From Undibacterium sp. CCC3.4 (lineage in GTDB: Bacteria; Pseudomonadota; Gammaproteobacteria; Burkholderiales; Burkholderiaceae_D): a DNA stretch of 64,000 nucleotides. The DNA is taken from assembly GCF_034347425.1 (NCBI RefSeq), contig NZ_CP133779.1:3286001-3350000 (forward strand), written 5' to 3'. A model generated the notes under the pieces. That model did no database searches. It saw nothing but the letters and a program-made list of their open reading frames with translations, and had not been told where the DNA came from. Below, in pieces: positions 19,461-31,587 of this stretch. Position 1 is the first letter of the stretch, and each line of letters begins with the position of its first letter. Made by a program: the position numbers and the translations under genes.

Positions 19461-20822
19461 ATGTCGGAAAACAAAAAAATTGAAAAAATAGCGGGCGTCA
19501 AAGGGATGAATGATCTTCTTCCCGGTGATGCGCCGCTGTGGGAATTATTTGAAAATACCGTGCAGTCTGTCTTGAAAAGCTATGGCTTTCAACAGGTACG
19601 CACGCCTATTCTCGAAGCTACGGCATTGTATGCCCGCGGTATCGGCGAAGTCACGGACATCGTCGAAAAAGAAATGTATTCGTTTGAAGATGCGATGAAT
19701 GGCGATCGTCTGACGCTGCGACCGGAAGGTACGGCCGGCGTGGTGCGCGCAGCCATTGAGCATAATTTAGTATATGACGGTCCGAAACGCCTGTGGTACA
19801 CCGGCCCGATGTTTCGTCACGAACGTCCGCAACGCGGTCGCTATCGCCAGTTCCATCAAGTCGGTGCCGAAGCACTGGGCTTTTCCGGGCCTGATATCGA
19901 TGCGGAACTGATCATGTTGTGTCAGCGTCTGTGGGATGACTTGGGCTTGCAAAATGTACGCCTGGAACTTAATTCCATCGGTGACGCGGCGGAACGCAGT
20001 GTGCATCGCACGGCGCTGATCGCGTATTTCGAGCAGCACAGCGAATTGCTCGATGCCGAGGCGCTGCGTCGTTTGCAAACCAATCCTTTGCGTATTCTTG
20101 ATACGAAAAATCCGGCCATGCAAGAGCTCGTCAATGGCGCGCCTAAGCTGCTCGATTACCTTGGTGCCGACTCCTTGGCGCATTTCGAAGGCGTGCAGGA
20201 TATTTTACGCACCAACAGCATTCCCTTCGTCATCAATCCACGTCTGGTACGCGGGCTCGATTATTATAATCGCACCGTATTCGAATGGGTGACTGATGAA
20301 CTCGGTTCGCAAGGAACCATCTGTGCCGGTGGTCGGTATGACACCTTGTTCACCACTTTCGGTGGCAAAGCAACTCCGGCCTGTGGCTTCGGCATGGGCA
20401 TAGAACGTATCATCGAGCTCATGAAAAGCTTGGGTGAGACCAGTGATCCGGCTTTGTGCGATGTCTATTTGGTGCATCAGGGAGCAGCTGCACAGATGCA
20501 GGCAACTATCATCGGTGAACGTTTACGTGATGCCGGACTCGATGTTGTGTTACATTGCGCAACCGCGACCGGGACTGGTAACTTCAAGGCGCAAATGAAA
20601 AAAGCCGATGCCAGTGGCGCGGCTTATGCGGTCATCATCGGCGACGATGAACTCGCCAAGCAAGCGGCGACGATCAAAACTATGCGTTCCGGCGAGCAAG
20701 AGAATAATCAAGTTGGCGTTCCTTTTGAAACGGTGGTCGACTATCTGGTTGATCAAATCGCTGGCGGCGGTACGGATGCCGCATGTTGCGACGACCCGAC
20801 TCATATTCATATTCACCATTAA
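19461..20822 (+). CDS. hisS: Histidine-tRNA ligase, with a Cys/His-rich C-terminal tail
   Basis: Class II aminoacyl-tRNA synthetase charging tRNA-His. Motif 2 (RPERTAG-like region, [17 protein letters not shown]), the HisA signature [13 protein letters not shown] and the C-terminal anticodon-binding domain (about 340-435) are present. The last residues, after the end of the usual fold, read [15 protein letters not shown], a Cys-Cys/His-rich extension not needed for charging and possibly metal-binding. It is followed by yfgM after 14 bases. Confidence 0.98.
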   Translation: MSENKKIEKIAGVKGMNDLLPGDAPLWELFENTVQSVLKSYGFQQVRTPILEATALYARGIGEVTDIVEKEMYSFEDAMNGDRLTLRPEGTAGVVRAAIEHNLVYDGPKRLWYTGPMFRHERPQRGRYRQFHQVGAEALGFSGPDIDAELIMLCQRLWDDLGLQNVRLELNSIGDAAERSVHRTALIAYFEQHSELLDAEALRRLQTNPLRILDTKNPAMQELVNGAPKLLDYLGADSLAHFEGVQDILRTNSIPFVINPRLVRGLDYYNRTVFEWVTDELGSQGTICAGGRYDTLFTTFGGKATPACGFGMGIERIIELMKSLGETSDPALCDVYLVHQGAAAQMQATIIGERLRDAGLDVVLHCATATGTGNFKAQMKKADASGAAYAVIIGDDELAKQAATIKTMRSGEQENNQVGVPFETVVDYLVDQIAGGGTDAACCDDPTHIHIHH

Positions 20823-20836
20823 TACATTCTGACATC

Positions 20837-21484
20837 ATGGCATACGATCACGAAGAGCAAGAACAGCTGGCAACGATAAAGGCAGCTTGGAAACAGTACG
20901 GCAACCTCATCACTTGGGTGTTGATTCTCGCTTTAGGCGGCTATGCTGCTTGGATGCAGTGGAGTAAGTATCAAGGCGACCAGTCCGGGCAAGCTTCGCA
21001 GCTCTACGAATCACTGCAGCAAGCAGTGAGCGGCAAGGATGACACGAAGGTTCAGCGTGCTGCCAACGATTTGAAAGAAAAATTCAGCGCCACTTCGTAT
21101 GCATCGATGGCTGCGCTGACTGCGGCCAAGAGTGCATTCGAAGCCGGTGACCTGAAAGTAGCCAAGCAACAATTGCAATGGGTGGTCAGCAGCAGTAAAG
21201 CCGATGATTACAAGGCGCTGGCGAAATTGCGTTTGGCCGCCATCGCGCTCGATGAAAAAGCTTACGATGAAGGTTTGAAGCAGTTGAGCGGCGAATTTCC
21301 GCTGCAATTGCAAGCCGACGTCGCCGATCGTCAAGGTGATTTGTATGTTGGCTTGGGCAAGATTGATGAAGCGCGCAAGGCGTATCAAGCTGCTCACGAT
21401 AAAATGACTGAGAAAAGCCCGGCACGTTCGCTGGTACAAGTTAAACTCGATGCCATCGGCGCTGCTGCCGTGGCAGTGAAATAA
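20837..21484 (+). CDS. yfgM: YfgM-like tetratricopeptide periplasmic protein (ancillary SecYEG component)
   Basis: A 215-residue protein with a short cytoplasmic N terminus, one transmembrane helix (about 22-42) and a periplasmic TPR_21 domain (about 60-205). YfgM associates with SecYEG and the chaperone PpiD. The start at 20837 follows a short gap from hisS; the frame is open further upstream but that part overlaps hisS in another frame. The hisS-yfgM-bamB-der order is conserved across beta- and gammaproteobacteria. Confidence 0.92.
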   Translation: MAYDHEEQEQLATIKAAWKQYGNLITWVLILALGGYAAWMQWSKYQGDQSGQASQLYESLQQAVSGKDDTKVQRAANDLKEKFSATSYASMAALTAAKSAFEAGDLKVAKQQLQWVVSSSKADDYKALAKLRLAAIALDEKAYDEGLKQLSGEFPLQLQADVADRQGDLYVGLGKIDEARKAYQAAHDKMTEKSPARSLVQVKLDAIGAAAVAVK

Positions 21485-21502
21485 ATAACAGGAGTGACTT
21501 CT

Positions 21503-22648
21503 ATGCGTTTTTCCGTCAAACTGATCGCACTCTCAGTCTGTTGTGTGATGGCTGGTTGTTCTTCTTGGAATCCCTTTGCTTCTAAAGTCGATCCGAAAAA
21601 ACAGGCCGCTGTGCTGACTGAGTTCAAGTCCACGCTCAATGCTCGGGCGCTGTGGACGATTGCGGTCGGGGCGGCCGGCAGCTATACATTTGCGCCTGCG
21701 GTTGATGGCAGTAAGATTTATGCTGCAGCCAATGATGGTACCGTGGTCAAGCTTGACGCCTCCGGACGTACCGATTGGCGCATCAATGCCGGCGTCAAGT
21801 TGACCGCCGGTGTAGGTGCCGATGAATCGATGTTGGCGGTAGCGGCCGAAAAAGGTTTTTTATTGGCCTTTGATAATACCGGTAAGGCGCTTTGGAAAGT
21901 CCAAGAATCATCAGAAATCCTCTCCACCCCCGTAGTGGGTGCCGGCTTCGTGTTGGTGCGTAGTAATGATAATCGCATCAGTGCCTATGATGCTGTCACT
22001 GGTAACAAAAAATGGTCGCTCGAACGGCCGCTGCCGCCTTTGGTGCTGCGCGCAGTGCCAGGTTTGCTGATCGTTGGCGATCAAGTGCTGGTGGCTTTGC
22101 CGGGTGGTCATATGATTGCCGTTGCCCTGAAAAATGGTGCTTTGCGCTGGGAAGCTGTGGTCGGTGAGCCGAAAGGGAATACCGAACTCGAGCGTGTCGC
22201 CGATGTCTCCGGTGTGCCTGTGCTGGTCGGCCGAGATGTCTGCGCGACTGCGTACCAGGGCCGAGTCGGTTGTTTTGATATCGCCACCGGTACGCCGCGC
22301 TGGGTCAAGAATACCTCGAGCGAAGTCGGCGTTGGTGCCGATGAACGCTTTGTGTTTGCCGCCGATGCCGGCGGTGTAGTCGCCGCCTATGCGCGCGATG
22401 GTGGTGCCAGTGTTTGGCGCAATGACAAGCTGCTCAATCGCCGCTTGTCGGCACCGATATCCTTTGGTCGCTCGGTAGCAGTGGGCGACTATGCAGGTTA
22501 CGTTCATTTTCTCTCCAGAGAAGATGGTTCTTTCATCGCTCGCTTGGCGACCGATGGTAGTCAGATTTTGACCGCGCCGCAGGTGCAAGGTTCGAATCTG
22601 ATTGTTCAAACAAAATCAGGATCTGTGGTTGCCTTCGCGACCGAGTAA
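21503..22648 (+). CDS. bamB: Outer membrane protein assembly factor BamB
   Basis: Lipoprotein of the BAM complex, an eight-bladed beta-propeller built from PQQ-like WD repeats. The hydrophobic leader ends in the lipobox MAGC. Blades are seen as repeated GxxxALDxxTGxxxW-type segments, for example [12 protein letters not shown] and [12 protein letters not shown]. The start at 21503 has AACAGGAG eight bases upstream; the GTG at 21494 lies within that RBS and is rejected. The length of 381 residues is typical. Confidence 0.97.
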   Translation: MRFSVKLIALSVCCVMAGCSSWNPFASKVDPKKQAAVLTEFKSTLNARALWTIAVGAAGSYTFAPAVDGSKIYAAANDGTVVKLDASGRTDWRINAGVKLTAGVGADESMLAVAAEKGFLLAFDNTGKALWKVQESSEILSTPVVGAGFVLVRSNDNRISAYDAVTGNKKWSLERPLPPLVLRAVPGLLIVGDQVLVALPGGHMIAVALKNGALRWEAVVGEPKGNTELERVADVSGVPVLVGRDVCATAYQGRVGCFDIATGTPRWVKNTSSEVGVGADERFVFAADAGGVVAAYARDGGASVWRNDKLLNRRLSAPISFGRSVAVGDYAGYVHFLSREDGSFIARLATDGSQILTAPQVQGSNLIVQTKSGSVVAFATE

Positions 22649-22653
22649 TACAA

Positions 22654-23994
22654 ATGAAGCCGGTTATCGCACTTATAGGCCGACCAAATGTCGGCAAATC
22701 CACGCTGTTCAATCGGCTTACCCGTTCACGCGACGCACTTGTGGCAGATCTTCCCGGTCTGACTCGTGATCGCCATTACGGTGAAGGCCGCGTTGGAGAA
22801 CGCCCGTTCTTAGTCATTGATACGGGTGGTTTTGAACCCGTCGCCAAGGACGGCATTTTGCATGAAATGGCAAAACAAACCAAGCAAGCCGTAGCCGAAG
22901 CCGATGTCGTTATCTTCATCGTCGACGGTCGCCAAGGCTTGACGCCGCATGATAAAACCATCACCGATTTCCTGCGTAAATCAGGCCGTTCGGTGATGTT
23001 AGTCGTCAATAAAGCTGAAGGCATGCGGTATTCGAATGTGACCGCCGACTTTTACGAGCTTGGTCTCGGCGATCCTTACGTGATTTCCTCCGCCCATGGC
23101 GATGGTGTTACCGATCTGGTCGAAGAAGCGCTCGACATCGCCTTTGCGCAGCGTCCGCCCGAAGTGGAAGAGCCGGAAAGTGCCGTCCGTGGCATCCGTA
23201 TCGCTATCGTCGGTCGTCCGAACGTCGGCAAATCGACCTTGGTCAATACCTTGCTCGGCGAAGAGCGTGTGATTGCCTTCGATATGCCTGGTACCACGCG
23301 CGATTCGATAGAAATTCCATTTGAGCGCGATGGTAAGCACTATTCGCTCATCGATACCGCTGGTATTCGCCGGCGCGGTAAAGTATTTGAGGCGATAGAG
23401 AAATTCTCGGTCGTCAAGACCCTGCAATCGGTCTCAGAGGCGAATGTGGTGCTGTTGCTGTTAGATGCGCAGCAAGATATTTCTGAGCAAGATGCGCATA
23501 TCGCCGGCTTTATTCTCGAGTCCGGGCGTGCGCTGGTGGTTGGTGTGAACAAGTGGGACGGTTTGCAAAGCGAACGCCGCGATGAAATTAAATTTGATAT
23601 CGAACGCAAGCTTAACTTCCTGACTTTCGCTAAATTCCATTTTATTTCTGCACTCAAATCGACCGGTTTGGCACCATTGATGAAGTCCATCGATTCCGCC
23701 TACGAGGCAGCGATGGCGAATTTGTCGACGCCGAAACTGACGCGTGCGCTGATCGAAGCGGTTGAGCATCAACAGCCTAAGCGCAAGGGATCGATACGTC
23801 CTAAATTACGCTATGCCCATCAAGGCGGACAAAATCCACCTATCATTGTCATTCATGGTAATGCGCTCGAGGCAGTGGGCGATGTGTACAAGCGGTATTT
23901 GGAAAAACATTTCCGCGAAACTTTCTCTCTGACCGGTACGCCGCTCAGAATTGAAATGCGTTCGGGTAAAAATCCGTTTGATAAATCCAAATAA
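22654..23994 (+). CDS. der: Ribosome biogenesis GTPase Der (EngA)
   Basis: Essential GTPase of 50S subunit maturation, with two tandem GTPase domains and a KH-like C-terminal domain. The first G1 is [10 protein letters not shown] (residues 8-17), the second [10 protein letters not shown] near residue 187. Further GTPase motifs include NKAEG and NKWDG. The KH-like region runs from about 360 to 440. The length of 446 residues is normal. It lies five bases after bamB. Confidence 0.99.
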   Translation: MKPVIALIGRPNVGKSTLFNRLTRSRDALVADLPGLTRDRHYGEGRVGERPFLVIDTGGFEPVAKDGILHEMAKQTKQAVAEADVVIFIVDGRQGLTPHDKTITDFLRKSGRSVMLVVNKAEGMRYSNVTADFYELGLGDPYVISSAHGDGVTDLVEEALDIAFAQRPPEVEEPESAVRGIRIAIVGRPNVGKSTLVNTLLGEERVIAFDMPGTTRDSIEIPFERDGKHYSLIDTAGIRRRGKVFEAIEKFSVVKTLQSVSEANVVLLLLDAQQDISEQDAHIAGFILESGRALVVGVNKWDGLQSERRDEIKFDIERKLNFLTFAKFHFISALKSTGLAPLMKSIDSAYEAAMANLSTPKLTRALIEAVEHQQPKRKGSIRPKLRYAHQGGQNPPIIVIHGNALEAVGDVYKRYLEKHFRETFSLTGTPLRIEMRSGKNPFDKSK

Positions 23995-24159
23995 GCAGCG
24001 AACGCTAGTCTCTAAATATTAACAAAAAATAATGAGAATGCGCGCTCAATGCTATATTTGTGTAAAAATAGATTACAGTGAGTCTGGTAATCACTCTGGG
24101 AAGCTTGAAATTATTCAATGTATCCCCAACTTTGATCACAACAACACAATGGAGCTGTT
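23995..24159 (+). promoter_or_regulatory. Leader/promoter region of hfq
   Basis: A 165-base AT-rich gap between der and hfq. It most likely contains the hfq promoter, but several weak -10-like sequences are present (for example TATATT around 24052) and I cannot choose one. The hfq RBS (GGAG) lies 7 bases before its ATG. No terminator for der is visible. Confidence 0.4.
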
Positions 24160-24396
24160 ATGAGTAATAAAGGGCAACTTTTACAAGACCCGTTTCTGAA
24201 CGCATTGCGCAAGGAACACATCCCGGTTTCAATTTACCTGGTAAATGGTATCAAACTGCAAGGCCATATCGAATCTTTCGATCAATATGTCGTTTTGCTC
24301 AGAAATACAGTCACACAAATGGTTTATAAGCATGCCATTTCGACCGTCGTTCCGGCGCGCGCCGTGAGTATTAATGCTGAACCTGAAGCAGAGTAA
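24160..24396 (+). CDS. hfq: RNA chaperone Hfq
   Basis: Hexameric Sm-like protein that binds small RNAs and mRNAs. The 78 residues include the N-terminal [11 protein letters not shown], Sm1 ([19 protein letters not shown]) and Sm2 motif [10 protein letters not shown]. The C-terminal tail is short, as in other betaproteobacteria. hflX follows after 27 bases, probably in the same operon. Confidence 0.99.
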   Translation: MSNKGQLLQDPFLNALRKEHIPVSIYLVNGIKLQGHIESFDQYVVLLRNTVTQMVYKHAISTVVPARAVSINAEPEAE

Positions 24397-24423
24397 TTTC
24401 TTGGCTCTTTCTCTTCAGGATCC

Positions 24424-25566
24424 ATGTCTTTGAGCATGCGCGCCGCCTTGGTCGGCGTAGACTTCGGTAAAGGTGATTTTGCTGCCAGCATGGAAGAAAT
24501 TTCCTTGTTGGCGCAATCTGCCGGTGCCGAACCGCTCGCCACCGTCACCTGCAAACGCGCCAGTCCCGATGCGGCGTTGTTTGTTGGCTCCGGCAAGGCG
24601 ACTGAAATTGCCGCCTTGGTTGCTGACGAAGCGCTCGATCTGGTCATCGTCAATCACGCCTTGTCGCCGGCTCAGCAGCGTAATCTCGAACGTCACTTGC
24701 AAGTGCGGGTGGTTGATCGTACCAGTCTGATTCTCGATATTTTTGCCCAGCGCGCGAAAAGCCATGAAGGTAAGGTTCAGGTCGAGTTGGCGCAATTGCA
24801 GCATCTGGCGACGCGTCTGATTCGCGGCTGGACCCATCTGGAACGACAGAAGGGTGGTATCGGCTTGCGCGGTCCGGGTGAAACGCAACTCGAAACCGAT
24901 CGCCGCTTGATCGGTGAGCGGGTCAAAATGCTGAAGTTGAAATTATCCAAGTTGCAGCGTCAACGGGAAACCCAACGACGGTCGCGCGACCGGAGTAAAA
25001 CTTTTTCAGTTTCTTTAGTCGGCTACACCAATGCCGGTAAATCCACCTTATTCAATGCCCTTACCAAGGCTGGCGTGTATGCGGCCGATCAGTTATTTGC
25101 TACCCTCGATACCACCTCGCGCCGGCTCTACCTTGGCGAGGCTGGGAATGTGGTAATTTCTGATACGGTGGGGTTTATTCGCGATTTGCCGCATCAATTG
25201 GTGGCGGCTTTTAAAGCGACTTTAGAGGAAACCATCCACGCAGACTTGCTTTTACATATAGTGGACGCAAATAGCCCTGTGAGAGCGGATCAGATCGAGC
25301 AAGTTAACCATGTCTTGAAAGAGATTGGTGCCGATCATATTCCGCAATTAATGGTGTGCAATAAAATTGATTTGGCGATGTTAGAGCCGGCAGTCCTGTT
25401 GGATGAGTATGATAAAATTGATCGAGTTTTTTTGAGCGCCAGAACTGGGGCTGGGCTCGATTTGTTGCGTCAAGCTATCGCTGGTTTTGCCATTGCCAAG
25501 GCTGCAGAAATGGCGCCCGAACAGGTCGCACCTGACTATGATGATGCACGGTTCAACCTCCAGTAG
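24424..25566 (+). CDS. hflX: GTPase HflX
   Basis: Ribosome-associated GTPase that splits stalled or hibernating ribosomes under stress. The N-terminal HflX domain (about 1-190) includes the coiled-coil linker RGPGETQLETDRR. The G domain has GYTNAGKSTLFN (G1), DTVGFI (G3) and NKID (G4). The length of 380 residues is normal. It is preceded by an AGGA RBS at 24416 and followed by hflK. Confidence 0.98.
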   Translation: MSLSMRAALVGVDFGKGDFAASMEEISLLAQSAGAEPLATVTCKRASPDAALFVGSGKATEIAALVADEALDLVIVNHALSPAQQRNLERHLQVRVVDRTSLILDIFAQRAKSHEGKVQVELAQLQHLATRLIRGWTHLERQKGGIGLRGPGETQLETDRRLIGERVKMLKLKLSKLQRQRETQRRSRDRSKTFSVSLVGYTNAGKSTLFNALTKAGVYAADQLFATLDTTSRRLYLGEAGNVVISDTVGFIRDLPHQLVAAFKATLEETIHADLLLHIVDANSPVRADQIEQVNHVLKEIGADHIPQLMVCNKIDLAMLEPAVLLDEYDKIDRVFLSARTGAGLDLLRQAIAGFAIAKAAEMAPEQVAPDYDDARFNLQ

Positions 25567-25598
25567 CGTAAGCTGCTGTTCATTGGATATCAAAAAGA

Positions 25599-26876
25599 AT
25601 GCTAGGTTCTCTTCTTAAACGACTCGGTCTGAGCTTGTCTCTCAACGACCCCCAGTGGGGCCGTGGCTCCCAGAATAACAATCAGGATGGCAAGAAAAAG
25701 CCTGATACACCTCCTGATCTCGAGCAAGTCTGGAAAGACTTGAATGCGCGCTTGGCGCGTTTTCTCGGCCAAAAAGGCGGGGGCAGCGGCAATGGAGGTG
25801 GCGAAGGGGGTGGTTTTTCTCCTGACCCAGCCAACACCCGTATCGGCATCGGCGCGATTGCGCTGGTGTTTTTTGTCGTCTGGTTGATCAGCGGGATCTT
25901 CATCGTGCAAGAGGGGCAGACCGCCGTCATCACCACTTTTGGTAAATACAGTCATGTCGCCGGCTCGGGCATGAATTGGCGTTGGCCTTACCCAGTACAG
26001 AGTCACGAAATTGTCAATGTTTCGCAAGTGCGCACGGTTGAAGTCGGTTATCGCTCGAATGTGAAAAACAAGCAAGCGCGCGAATCGCTGATGTTGACTG
26101 ATGATGAAAATATCATCGACATTCAATTCGCCGTGCAATACAAGCTCGGCAATGCCGCTGATTGGCTGTTCAACAACCGTGATCAAGACGAGATGATTCG
26201 TCAGGTCGCCGAAACAGCAGTGCGCGAAGTAGTCGGTAAAAGTAAGATGGATTTTGTGCTCTACGAAGGGCGTGAGAAAGTCGCACTCGACGTCGGTGCC
26301 TTGATGCAGCAAATTCTGGCACACTACAAATCGGGCGTGCAAATCGCTAACGTCACCATGCAGGGTGTGCAACCGCCGGAACAAGTGCAGGCAGCTTTTG
26401 ATGATGCGGTGAAGGCCGGTCAGGATAAAGAGCGCCAAAAAAATGAAGGCCAAGCCTACGCCAACGATGTGATTCCAAAGGCGCGTGGCGAAGCCTCACG
26501 CATGCTGCAGGAAGCGGAAGGGTATAAATCGCGCGTGGTTGCCAATGCCGAGGGGAATGCCTCGCGCTTCAAGCAAGTGCTCAGTGAATACCAAAAAGCA
26601 CCGGTGGTGACGCGTGATCGTTTGTATCTCGAAACCATGCAGCAAATTTTTTCCAGTACCAGCAAACTCATGATGGATACCAAATCTTCCAACAATATGG
26701 TGTATCTGCCGCTCGATAAAATGATACAGCAAGCTGAAGGCAGTACTGCCAAGGCACCGGCTGCGGCCGTCGCCCCGGTGACGCCAAGTGAACCCATCCC
26801 GACTGTCGAAATGCGCTATTCCAAAGATGGCCGTAGCCGCGATAGCCGTGACTCCCGTGATAGAGAGGTGCGCTGA
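25599..26876 (+). CDS. hflK: FtsH protease modulator HflK
   Basis: SPFH/band 7 inner-membrane protein that forms a large periplasmic complex with HflC around the FtsH protease. The N-terminal 80 residues are polar and Gly-rich (KGGGSGNGGGEGGG), followed by one transmembrane helix (about 86-107) and a band 7 domain (about 110-330). The tail is rich in Arg, Ser and Asp (repeats of SRDSRDSRD). It overlaps the hflC start by one base. Confidence 0.97.
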   Translation: MLGSLLKRLGLSLSLNDPQWGRGSQNNNQDGKKKPDTPPDLEQVWKDLNARLARFLGQKGGGSGNGGGEGGGFSPDPANTRIGIGAIALVFFVVWLISGIFIVQEGQTAVITTFGKYSHVAGSGMNWRWPYPVQSHEIVNVSQVRTVEVGYRSNVKNKQARESLMLTDDENIIDIQFAVQYKLGNAADWLFNNRDQDEMIRQVAETAVREVVGKSKMDFVLYEGREKVALDVGALMQQILAHYKSGVQIANVTMQGVQPPEQVQAAFDDAVKAGQDKERQKNEGQAYANDVIPKARGEASRMLQEAEGYKSRVVANAEGNASRFKQVLSEYQKAPVVTRDRLYLETMQQIFSSTSKLMMDTKSSNNMVYLPLDKMIQQAEGSTAKAPAAAVAPVTPSEPIPTVEMRYSKDGRSRDSRDSRDREVR

Positions 26877-27775
26877 TGAATAAGCTGATCTCCTTCTTTG
26901 CGACCGTGCTGGCAGTCTTGCTGGTCGCGTATTCCACCGTCTTCGTGGTGGATCAAAAATCGCATGCCATCGTGTTTGCTTTCGGCGAAGTCAAAGCCGT
27001 CATCAGTGAGCCCGGTTTGCATTTTAAATTACCGCCACCGTTTCAGAATGTGCTGTTTCTCGACAAGCGTATCTTGACCATCGACGCGGATGATGCCGAT
27101 CGTTTTATTACCGCAGAAAAGAAAAATATTCTGGTTGATTCCTATGTTAAATGGAGAATCACTGAGCCAAAACTGTATTATGTCAGCTTCGGTGGTGATG
27201 AGCGGCGCGCGCAAGACCGGTTGGCGCAAATCATTAAGGCTGCTCTCAATGATGAAATTACCAAGCGCACCGTGCGTGAAGTGATCTCGGGTGAGCGCGG
27301 CAAGGTGATGGAAGCGATCAAAAACAAGGTTGCCGACGAAGCCAAGCAGATAGGGGTAACGATCATTGATGTGCGTCTAAAACGCGTCGACTATGTTGAA
27401 CAGATCAACAATTCAGTCTATGATCGCATGAAGGCTGAACGTTTGCGCGTGGCCAATGAATTGCGCTCGACAGGTGCGGCGGATTCAGAGAAAATTCGTG
27501 CCGATGCTGATCGCCAACGTATCGTCATTTTGGCGGAGGCCTATCGTGAATCGGAAGCGATGCGCGGTGCCGGCGACGCCAATGCTTCACAGATTTACGC
27601 TCAGGCATTTGGTCAAAACCTGGAGTTCTACCGTTTTTATCGCAGTCTTGAAGCATATCGTGCCAGCTTCAAGAGTAAGAGCGATATCGTGGTGGTGGAT
27701 CCGAGTTCTGACTTTTTTAAATATTTTAAGAATTCCGGCACAGCCAGTGGTGCTGCACCGGTAAAAACGAAATAA
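26876..27775 (+). CDS. hflC: FtsH protease modulator HflC
   Basis: SPFH/band 7 partner of HflK. An N-terminal transmembrane helix (about 5-22) is followed by the band 7 domain (about 25-235), with the typical motif RIEQIN-type segment VDYVEQINNSVYDRM and RAEAxxxR-like helices. The length of 299 residues is normal. The start overlaps the hflK stop, so translation is coupled. Confidence 0.97.
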   Translation: MNKLISFFATVLAVLLVAYSTVFVVDQKSHAIVFAFGEVKAVISEPGLHFKLPPPFQNVLFLDKRILTIDADDADRFITAEKKNILVDSYVKWRITEPKLYYVSFGGDERRAQDRLAQIIKAALNDEITKRTVREVISGERGKVMEAIKNKVADEAKQIGVTIIDVRLKRVDYVEQINNSVYDRMKAERLRVANELRSTGAADSEKIRADADRQRIVILAEAYRESEAMRGAGDANASQIYAQAFGQNLEFYRFYRSLEAYRASFKSKSDIVVVDPSSDFFKYFKNSGTASGAAPVKTK

Positions 27776-27781
27776 AGGAAG

Positions 27782-27879
27782 GTCTGGGTTAATCAGACGC
27801 CTTATCGTCATCTGAAAAATCGCATCCGGCAATACAGCGATCTGCGCCAGTTTTGGCGTCGGTCGCTGTTTGCCGGATG
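27782..27879. repeat. Two consecutive hairpins between hflC and hisZ
   Basis: The first is GTCTG...CAGAC (27782-27798). The second is a long structure: CATCCGGCAA (27823-27832) pairs with TTGCCGGATG (27870-27879), an inner CAGCGA pairs with TCGCTG, and an innermost GCGCCA pairs with TGGCG around a GTTT loop. No T-run follows directly, though the sequence becomes T-rich after 27890. It may act as a terminator, attenuator or mRNA end protector. Confidence 0.65.
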
Positions 27880-27930
27880 AGTGCTGTCAAATTTGCTTGT
27901 TTTATTTTTTATTTTTTTTGATTGTCTTTC

Positions 27931-30398
<2,468 letters not shown>

Positions 30399-30413
30399 AA
30401 GAGCAATAAAAAG

Positions 30414-30956
30414 ATGAATACACCTGCTTCCACCGACAAAGATTTATGGGTTTCTTGGGATGCCTATCACCGTGCCATTGAGGAGCTTGCGCTCAAGGTA
30501 CATGAATCTGGCTGGCAATTCGACCAAGTCTTGTGTCTGGCACGCGGCGGCCTGCGCCCCGGCGATATTTTCTCGCGTATTTTTGATGTGCCGCTGGCGA
30601 TTCTGTCGACCAGTTCATATCGTCAAGAAGCCGGTACGGTGCAAGGCGCGCTTGATATCGGCAAATACATTTCCATGACCAAGGGGGTGTTATCGGGTCG
30701 TGTGCTGGTGGTGGACGATTTGGTCGACTCCGGCGTGACGCTTGAGCGCGTATTGCATCATTTGCGCGAAAATTTCCCCGCCGTCAGTGAAGTCAAGTCG
30801 GCCGTGATCTGGTATAAAGCCTGTTCTTCGGTGGCACCCGATTATCATCTTGATTATCTGGCGACCAATCCGTGGATTCATCAACCGTTCGAAGAGTACG
30901 ACAGCATTCGGCCGCATCAGTTGAATGCCTGGCTTAAGAAGGGCGCGACAGCGTAA
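30414..30956 (+). CDS. Purine phosphoribosyltransferase family protein
   Basis: A 180-residue type I phosphoribosyltransferase. The PRPP-binding loop is VLVVDDLVDSGVTL (about residues 99-112). The N-terminal LCLARGGLRPGD resembles xanthine/hypoxanthine phosphoribosyltransferases, which salvage purine bases. The position directly after purA supports purine salvage. The exact base specificity is not evident. It ends just before a strong terminator. Confidence 0.88.
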   Translation: MNTPASTDKDLWVSWDAYHRAIEELALKVHESGWQFDQVLCLARGGLRPGDIFSRIFDVPLAILSTSSYRQEAGTVQGALDIGKYISMTKGVLSGRVLVVDDLVDSGVTLERVLHHLRENFPAVSEVKSAVIWYKACSSVAPDYHLDYLATNPWIHQPFEEYDSIRPHQLNAWLKKGATA

Positions 30957-30960
30957 GAGA

Positions 30961-30989
30961 AAAAGAAGCCTGCGGGCTTCTTTTTTTTA
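30961..30989 (+). terminator. Rho-independent terminator closing the hfq-purA region
   Basis: GAAGCC pairs with GGCTTC around a short loop and is followed by eight T residues. It lies just after the phosphoribosyltransferase stop codon. Confidence 0.93.
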
Positions 30990-31025
30990 TCAAAAATCTG
31001 ACTAGGGTTTGAAACCCCGGCCTTC

Positions 31026-31286
31026 AGAGGCTGTCGCAAAAGCCTGATGGACGTTTTTTAAACCTGAAACACCGCATACCTCGTCATTCCTGCATGCCAC
31101 AGCCTCGTCATTCCCGCATGCTTTTGGCGGGAACCCAGCGTCGTTTTTTACACTGAAAATGCCACAATTTCTGGCATTTTCAGTTAACCACGAACGCCGC
31201 TGGGTTCCTGCCAAAAGCGCGCAGGAATGACGTGGCCACCAGTTAGGGTAATGATACCGACTCAATACCCTTTTGCGACAGCCTCT
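31026..31286. mobile_element. MITE-like nested palindromic element
   Basis: A 261-base non-coding unit bounded by perfect 17-base inverted repeats, AGAGGCTGTCGCAAAAG at 31026-31042 and its complement at 31270-31286. Inside is a second pair of 35-base arms (31106-31140 and 31198-31232, 31 of 35 matching). At the centre is a perfect 13-base stem (31152-31164 with 31172-31184) around a 7-base loop. A 19-base near-repeat also occurs at 31079 and 31103. No transposase frame is present. Such nested structure suggests a non-autonomous element moved in trans, possibly with a second element inserted inside it. No clear target-site duplication is visible. Confidence 0.75.
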
Positions 31287-31322
31287 TTAGGACGGGGCCG
31301 ATGTCAAGGTGCGAGCAGTGCA

Positions 31323-31333
31323 GGGGGGGGGGG
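31323..31333 (+). repeat. Eleven-base G tract
   Basis: A run of 11 G residues in the non-coding gap between the palindromic element and the first tRNA-Leu terminator. Such tracts slip during replication and sequencing, so the exact length is uncertain. Confidence 0.9.
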
Positions 31334-31342
31334 CGTAAATGC

Positions 31343-31373
31343 AAAAAAGCCCGTTGACGTATCAACGGGCTTT
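31343..31373 (-). terminator. Terminator of the left tRNA-Leu gene
   Basis: On the minus strand a GCCCGTTGA/TCAACGGGC stem with a 4-base loop is followed by six T residues. It lies 10 bases after the 3' end of the tRNA-Leu gene. Confidence 0.9.
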
Positions 31374-31383
31374 CGCAAAACGG

Positions 31384-31468
31384 TGGTGCCCACGGAGGGA
31401 CTCGAACCCCCACACCTTGCGGCACATGGACCTGAACCATGCGCGTCTACCAATTCCGCCACGTGGGC
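31384..31468 (-). tRNA. tRNA-Leu (anticodon CAG), left copy
   Basis: An 85-base class II tRNA including an encoded CCA end. The acceptor stem is GCCCACG paired with CGTGGGC, the D-arm contains GGCGGAATTGGTAGACGC, and the anticodon loop TTCAGGT gives anticodon CAG, which reads CUG codons. A variable arm with GCCGCAAGGT and the T-arm GGTTCGAGTCC are intact. It is followed by its own terminator. Confidence 0.97.
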
Positions 31469-31587
31469 AACGGAAGGCGCTAGTATACTGGAAGTGCTCT
31501 CTATTAGGGGTGATTATTAAAAATTTATTTTGAATTGGCTGTAGACATTGATTTTAAGCTTGCACTTAGTGCAAAATTGGAGTGGAC

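Noticed and set aside
30957..31342. Possible remnant of an insertion sequence with transposase
   Set aside because: No frame with transposase features exists between the 17-base inverted repeats; the unit is treated as a non-autonomous element.
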